5,816 nt of DNA from Prevotella sp. UBA1395 (GTDB lineage Bacteria; Bacteroidota; Bacteroidia; Bacteroidales; Bacteroidaceae), in the NCBI GenBank assembly GCA_002305235.1, contig DBQL01000055.1:9851-15666 (forward strand). Direction: 5' to 3'. Positions 4,826 to 5,816 of the stretch are shown one piece after another. Positions within the stretch are counted from its first letter, which is position 1, and each line of letters begins with the position of its first letter. The position numbers were made by a program, and so were the translations under genes. The notes beneath the pieces were generated by a model. That model was given only the letters and a program-made list of their open reading frames with translations, did not search any database and was not told the origin of the DNA.

Positions 4826-5587
4826 TCAGAACTCCAAAGTCAATCCGTCATACGCAAAATTCATACCCTCGGGAAGTCGCAGGGAAGCCCGCTCGTGCAG
4901 TCCGATCTGATGGGTGAGATGGGTGAAAAACGTCTGTCGTGCCCCCACCCTGCGCGCAAACTCCACGGCTTCGGGTATAATCAGGTGACTGTGGTGGGGC
5001 TTTTCCCACCGCAACGCATTCACGATGAGGGTATCCAAGCCTTCGAGATACCCGTATTCTGTCTCGTCGATGGTCTTCATGTCGGTGATATAAGCCACCT
5101 CGCCAAAGCGATAGCCGAGTATGGGCAGCTTGTCATGCTGAATGCCAATGGGCATCACCCCGATATCCCCAATCTGTAACGGCTGATGTTTCTCTATGTC
5201 GTGCAGCCGCAGCTTGGGCACGCCGGGATACAGTTTCTCCACAAAACAATAGGGAAAATTATGCCGCACAACCTTCACCGTCGCGGCATTGGCATAGATA
5301 TCCACATCGCCAAACGCGCTGAAAGGACGCAAATCGTCCAGTCCGCCCGTGTGATCATAGTGCTCATGGGTAAGCAACACGGCATCTATCTTGCGAAAAG
5401 GCACCTGCAGGAGCTGCGCCCTGATGTCGGGTCCGCAATCCACCAGTACACGGGTTGCATCGGTTTCCACCAACACCGCACTCCGCATGCGCTTGTCACG
5501 GGGGTCGGCGCTCCGGCAAACCTCACAATCACAACCTATCACCGGTACACCATTGGAAGTGCCCGTACCTAAGAACCTTAGTTTCAA
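4826..5587 (-). CDS. PhnP-like metallo-beta-lactamase-fold hydrolase, 253 aa
   Basis: A cytoplasmic metal-dependent hydrolase, probably a phosphodiesterase. The metal motif is HEHYDH (H74, H76, D78, H79), and further likely ligands are H151, D169 (ITD) and H223 in THLTH. An N-terminal cluster GCDCEVC (C19, C21, C24), with H226 as the probable fourth ligand, matches the structural zinc site known in E. coli PhnP. PhnP acts on cyclic phosphodiesters in phosphonate breakdown; no other phn genes are visible, so the substrate here is unknown. The start is TTG at 5587: it begins the conserved MKLRFLGTGTSNG strand, and no ATG lies in frame nearby upstream. It lies 5 bases after the murB stop, so the two are probably co-transcribed; GGAGG within the murB 3' end is 19 bases ahead, too far for an ordinary ribosome site. 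Confidence 0.88.
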   Translation of the reverse strand: MKLRFLGTGTSNGVPVIGCDCEVCRSADPRDKRMRSAVLVETDATRVLVDCGPDIRAQLLQVPFRKIDAVLLTHEHYDHTGGLDDLRPFSAFGDVDIYANAATVKVVRHNFPYCFVEKLYPGVPKLRLHDIEKHQPLQIGDIGVMPIGIQHDKLPILGYRFGEVAYITDMKTIDETEYGYLEGLDTLIVNALRWEKPHHSHLIIPEAVEFARRVGARQTFFTHLTHQIGLHERASLRLPEGMNFAYDGLTLEF

Positions 5588-5592
5588 TACGA

Positions 5593-5816
5593 TTATCTTA
5601 TGTTTACCTCCGGATGTATATGCAGTCCGAACCGGGCATACACATCGGCCTGTATCCGTTCCATCAGTTGCACAATCTCTTTTCCTGTGGCTCCACCCCG
5701 ATTGACAAGTACCAGCGCCTGCTTATCGTAGACACCAGCCCTACCCATCGTACGACCCTTCCATCCGCAGCGATCTATCATCCATCCGGCCGGAATCTTA
5801 TACCTCACGCCGTCGG
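5593..5816 (-). CDS. murB: UDP-N-acetylenolpyruvoylglucosamine reductase, C-terminal part (cut by window edge)
   Basis: MurB reduces UDP-GlcNAc-enolpyruvate to UDP-MurNAc with FAD and NADPH, the second committed step of peptidoglycan precursor synthesis in the cytoplasm. Only the last 73 codons are present; the frame is open to the right edge (first whole codon at 5812-5814) and reads [20 protein letters not shown], so the gene starts outside the window. Other conserved pieces are [21 protein letters not shown] and the C-terminal HPEV, whose Glu matches the catalytic acid Glu325 of E. coli MurB. The FAD-binding region and catalytic Ser lie outside. A GTG at 5806-5808 is internal and not a start. 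The hydrolase gene follows after 5 bases, implying one transcript. Confidence 0.95.
   Translation of the reverse strand, partial: DGVRYKIPAGWMIDRCGWKGRTMGRAGVYDKQALVLVNRGGATGKEIVQLMERIQADVYARFGLHIHPEVNIR

Noticed and set aside
4690..4917. 75-codon plus-strand frame through the convergent region
   Set aside because: It runs through a promoter and an intrinsic terminator and into the antisense of the hydrolase; composition is not protein-like.
5186..5705. Plus-strand frames of 128 and 104 codons opposite the hydrolase and murB
   Set aside because: Both are antisense to genes with clear catalytic motifs.

Overview
The window looks like a core-chromosome segment from a Bacteroidales bacterium, probably close to Prevotella. 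This rests on three things. The gene set matches that group (Bacteroidetes-type RuvX, peptide deformylase and SPOR lipoprotein). Genes generally lack a clear Shine-Dalgarno sequence. Intergenic motifs resemble the Bacteroidetes promoter (TTTG about 20 bases ahead of TAnnTTTG). I see no insertion sequence, phage module, CRISPR array, tRNA or rRNA.

Layout. Positions 13-3479 hold a compact four-gene block on the minus strand, transcribed right to left: a SPOR-domain lipoprotein, ruvX, def and a large exported TPR protein. Its junctions are 6 bases, an ATGA overlap and 9 bases, so one operon is likely. A 235-base divergent intergenic region (3480-3714) follows; it holds a Bacteroidetes-like promoter for the right-hand genes and two inverted repeats. 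Positions 3715-4614 hold a plus-strand operon of three small proteins: a YtxH-like glycine-zipper membrane protein, a two-helix holin-like (DUF1469/PF07332) membrane protein and a short charged protein. A strong stem-loop separates the first two genes, and the last two overlap by ATGA. The 211-base convergent region 4615-4825 holds an AT-rich hairpin and a self-contained promoter-to-terminator unit that probably makes a small RNA of about 60 nt. On the far right, on the minus strand, are the 3' end of murB (cut by the window edge) and, 5 bases after it, a PhnP-like metallo-beta-lactamase-fold hydrolase.

Function. The left operon mixes envelope proteins (SPOR, TPR) with housekeeping genes for translation (def) and nucleic-acid processing (ruvX). 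The middle trio resembles the E. coli yqjD-yqjE-yqjK arrangement in order and architecture, which suggests an envelope or stress-linked membrane module rather than phage lysis. The right-hand pair combines peptidoglycan precursor synthesis with a predicted phosphodiesterase.

The most interesting items are the candidate small RNA at about 4722-4783, the stem-loop at 3944-3983, and the parallel with yqjDEK. Two genes (ruvX and the hydrolase) must start at TTG.
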